Of a stretch of DNA of 64,000 nucleotides, positions 60,487-64,000 are shown piece after piece; within the stretch, counting starts at the first letter, position 1; the number at the start of each line of letters is the position of its first letter. Source of the DNA: Xiphophorus maculatus (lineage: Eukaryota > Chordata > Actinopteri > Cyprinodontiformes > Poeciliidae); the NCBI RefSeq assembly GCF_002775205.1, contig NC_036459.1:18956312-19020311 (forward strand), in the 5' to 3' direction. Made by a program: the position numbers and the translations under genes. The notes below the pieces were generated by a model. That model was given only the letters and a program-made list of their open reading frames with translations, was not told where the DNA came from and ran no database searches.

Positions 60487-63400
60487 TCTATGGAAGCAGT
60501 TGTCTCTGGATCCCAGCAGCTAGGTAAGCACTCTAGGTCTTTTTCTCATTCCCTTAATCTTCCAGCCTTTAACTAATGTTCTAAGAATGTTAAACCCATC
60601 AAAAAAACATTTTACAATTTCTTTAATGTGAACATTTTCAATGCAATAATGTCAATGTTCCAAACTATTCTATGTATAAAAAAATCCTAATCCTATGTAT
60701 TCAAAGGCAGCATATTCAGTGTAAAGTGTGACACAATCCTTTATAATCATAGCAGAATATGTAAAAAAACCCAAACAGATTAACAGGTCTGTTGGTAAAT
60801 CAGGCTTCTGATCTGGAGCCCTCCAGGCTTCACTGTCACTAAAATTCCCTGCATAGATGGAATTGGAAATGACAGCCTGGTTGTCCTGAAGAGCATACGA
60901 AGAGTTAAAAATGTTACGTAACTGAGTGTAGGACAGCTGAGGCACATAAAAACGTGAGAAAAGTTGCCGGTGTAAACTACTTACAAGCATGACAATTATT
61001 GATTTGTTGCTTTAGTGTTTGGACAGAAAAAAAGGTGTGGAGGGTATTGCTAACATAGTACTGAAACATTATATCTAACTTGGACCCAGACTATGATATC
61101 GAGAAGGTCAGGTGTGATGTCATTCCCTTTTATTGTAAAAGTTATAAACAAGGCGGCATAACAATGACCCTATTTGGACAGGTAAGATTCTAACCTTTGG
61201 TACTCAGATATAGTTGTTGGTAGTCATGACCTCATGCTATAAATCAACAGTGATAAGTCATTTTGAGTTTTTTTTAATTTTGTTTACATAGGCTGACAAA
61301 GAAAGCATGTGGTTACCTTTCCAAAAAAACAGCTAAAGAATGGGTCAAAGAAAACAACAGAGATTCTGAAATGTAAACAGCTTCCAGATTTCACAGATAA
61401 TAATTATCTGACACCCGGTGGCATTTCTGGGAACCACACCCCACATCCTAACATCCAGATCCCAACTCTTCCAGTCCACATTTCAGTTCCAATGCTTCCC
61501 ACAGAGGCTGGATAACCCAGCTCACCCCTACCTTCAGATCACTAAACATAACTGTTAACCAATTCTGCTGTCAGCATGCAGCTCATTTGGATATGATGTC
61601 ATTTACATGTATTTGAGCTCAAAATCCTATTTTGGCAGCAGGATAATTTATTTTCCACTGAATCATTTTTTCATTTTGTTAGACTACATTCACAAACTTC
61701 AATGTCTTCACTGGAACTGTCTGTCATGGACAAACACAAAGAAATGCATCACTGTGAGGTGGAAGGAAAATTATATCTGGTAGTCAATTCTTCTAGCAAT
61801 GAAAAATTTGAAAATTGTGTGATGCATGTATATATTCAGCCCCTTAACTCTGTTTAACCTAAATAAAATTCAATACACTAAATACCTTCAGAAGTCCACC
61901 TCGGTGTCTTTTAGCCTCAGAATTAATCCAGCTGTTTAGTGCAGGTGAGTCAGAGAACGAGGGTATGGAAAGGTTTGAAGCAAGGCTAGGAAAAAAAATC
62001 TCCCAGAGCACCAATTTATCATCTCGAAATAGAATAGTTATGACACAACTGCAAACAAAATTTAAGAGCTTTCCTGTCCTAAATGGCTGGAGTCCATATG
62101 TTTATTTGGATGACCTTGAATTTTAAACTTTGTTGTTCTTGCTTTTGCTTCGGTTTTACATAAAACAGAGGTTCGTCAGTGATCGTTTGAGCCTTTGTTA
62201 AATTTATGGTGTGTTTATGGAGCGAAGAAAGATAAATTACAGTTCTGGTCTTTCATTCGTTATTGTGGTTAGGTGAGGATGTGATTTAGACTTTCCTACT
62301 TGACTTTATCTTTTCTCTGTAGTCTGATGGTGACTTCAGGTTGGAGACTTTTCACACTCAGATCAAAGAGTGACCCAGCTCCCAGGTGTGTGTGAGGAAG
62401 ATGCCATGTTCACTTTTAAGACTACTCTTTAATTTTTTGAAAAAGCTTATAGTTGAAGTGACTTTTGTTGTCTGCCTTTGTTCTCCTCCCCTTTGCAACT
62501 GTTGCTGATCCATTGATTTGGAACGCGCAGTTTTTGAACCTGGCTGTTTCCGTCTTCTGGGTCGCCTTCGGCATCTGCTCTGCCTCTTGGCGCTTGTGGT
62601 ACTCTGCTTCCAGGCCTCAGCTTCCTTCCTCTTGCACATTTGAGTTTGTCTTTGATTTTGCACCTCAACACTTCCGTATTCACTCGTACAATCCATCTAA
62701 GCATTTGCATTATGCCACTAATCCCAACTTTCACAATTCATTGTAGTTTTTGTTAATAAATATTCCTTTTTCTGCACCTTAACCACTGCATGGTTTTCCA
62801 TTTTTGTTATAACCTTGAGCCAGACGTAACAACATATCATAGGCAGGTTAACAGATACATCTGTTAATTGGAGGAGAAAACAAGTCACCCAGAAAAGGCT
62901 GATTGTCAGGGATCCTCCAGCGGCTCCTTAAAACCCCAGCAGGTGATCAGGTGATTGCAACCAGGTGGAACAGACTTTGACATTGCTGATGTGCTGGAGT
63001 GCATCTTGCTTGAGATATGCACTCATGTTGAAAACCTTACTTGCACTAAATTGGAAATAATTTAGAAAAATGCACTTAATTACAAGACTTTACAGAACAA
63101 TGTGTTATGGTTAACTTTACATGTAAGATTATAATTACATGATTATGGTAATAATAGGTGGTTATCTAAAGCTGGCTAGCCTGAGGCGTGAACTGAGTCT
63201 TACTCCATTCCTGGTGTTGCATCAGTTGGAAGACAGAGCTGGTGGAAAAACCTGCCGAGTTCAACCTGTAAGAAAATGAGAAAAAAACGTGGCTGTACTG
63301 AAGGGATCAGTTTAATGATAAGTAAAAAAGTCAACAGCTTTATCATACAGTGCACAGACTTGTATCAATAGGTTTGCAGGTAAGTCAAACTCCTTCCGTT

Positions 63401-64000
63401 TGCAGATGGCATCCCAAGCAGAACGTTGTGAGCCTCAGACATTCTTTACAACCTGACTGAGCTTTAAACTGTCCCACAGCTTTATCCCTGATTGGTTCTT
63501 GGTTTTCATGACTCTGTTTGTCTCTAACAAATCTTTGAGTCCTTCAAGGAATAATTGCATCTATACTCAGATTCAATTAGACACAGTGCAATGTGTTTCT
63601 GCAAACATGACTGTGACTTAATGGAAAAAATTGCTTCTTTGGATTCATGTGTTTAAAGAACCTTGTTCCAGAAGTCTTGTGGTTGGCTGAGATATAACTT
63701 TCCACACCAAAGTAATGCTGTCATTTTCTTCTTAGAGAGGAGACAATCATCCTGGGATCCGTTCCAGACAAGCAGCCACCATGCAAGTCACACGGGTGTA
63801 CTTACTTTTTGCACATTCTTATTCCATTGTGGCTTCCTCTTTGTTTTATTAAATCTGGCGTGTATTTTTACATACTTGAGGTTTCATTTAAATAACTTTA
63901 GCTACTGGTAAATCACTTTTATGGTGTGTCAGCATATGACTTTGGTTTTTGGGTAAATGTTGGTTAAAATGATTACTTTGTTCCAGGGAAATATAAAAAC
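60487..64000. other. Right end of the window
   Basis: No supportable gene. Exon-like stretches occur at about 60783-60933 (minus) and 61095-61180 (plus); see the findings. Sequence up to 62835, ending gagccagacgtaaca, has the feel of an old LTR end, but its other boundary was not found. At 63650-63830 a fragment with ccttgttccagaagtcttgt and gggtgtacttactttt resembles a dispersed fish repeat. Confidence 0.35.

Noticed and set aside
60331-60576. Frame with a long poly-isoleucine run
   Set aside because: It is only the translation of the (TTA)n microsatellite.
62358-62746. Overlapping frames on both strands (112, 95 and 93 codons)
   Set aside because: Low-complexity Arg/Lys/Gln-rich or Ser/Leu-rich readings in what may be an old LTR-like repeat. 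No domain, and the left boundary of the repeat could not be found.

Overview
The window is vertebrate nuclear DNA and almost certainly a ray-finned (teleost) fish. Five multi-exon genes with GT-AG introns could be rebuilt exon by exon, and each gives an open frame close in length to its human counterpart. The intergenic and intronic DNA is full of short fish-type transposon debris: hAT, Harbinger, TTAA and TA-target MITEs, tRNA-derived SINEs and solo LTRs. The species cannot be named from the sequence.

Left half (about 4.2-37.2 kb): a conserved block on the minus strand. It holds two tandem asb13-like genes (4263-8911 and 14202-16543), gdi2 (18741-29433) and ankrd16 (31369-37169), in the same order as human 10p15 (ASB13, GDI2, ANKRD16). 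The human gene TASOR2, between ASB13 and GDI2, is not seen here. The two asb13 copies share the lengths of their first five coding exons but have diverged in the SOCS box. Copy 1 has lost the conserved cysteine of the elongin (BC) box, and copy 2 has lost the proline of the Cul5 box. An intron-containing tRNA-Tyr(GUA) lies inside ankrd16 intron 1 on the same strand.

Between the two asb13 copies, on the plus strand, sits an intronless 751-codon open frame (10366-12621) that I do not recognise. It has a coiled-coil half built from a duplicated module of about 113 residues, and an acidic half of seven tandem units of about 49-54 residues. Its stop codon falls exactly where the repeat normally has a CAA codon, and repeat-like sequence continues after it. 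This is the best candidate for something undescribed.

Right half (37.2-64 kb): a repeat-rich stretch with two complete-ended hAT elements, then glt8d2 on the plus strand (43424-49759, a Golgi-type GT8 glycosyltransferase). Its introns hold two related solo LTRs, a SINE and a TTAA-type MITE. After it come a TA-flanked MITE and a short RING/B-box gene of the fish bloodthirsty-like TRIM type (52890-53438). That gene lacks coiled coil and PRY-SPRY and ends in a hydrophobic stretch, with a loose B-box fragment downstream. From 54 to 64 kb I see no gene I can support, only repeats, microsatellites and a few exon-like open stretches.

Functionally the recognised genes act in separate pathways: Cul5 ubiquitin ligase substrate selection (asb13), Rab recycling (gdi2), tRNA-charging fidelity (ankrd16), Golgi glycosylation (glt8d2) and a TRIM-type ligase remnant. 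Their grouping looks like old synteny rather than a functional cluster.
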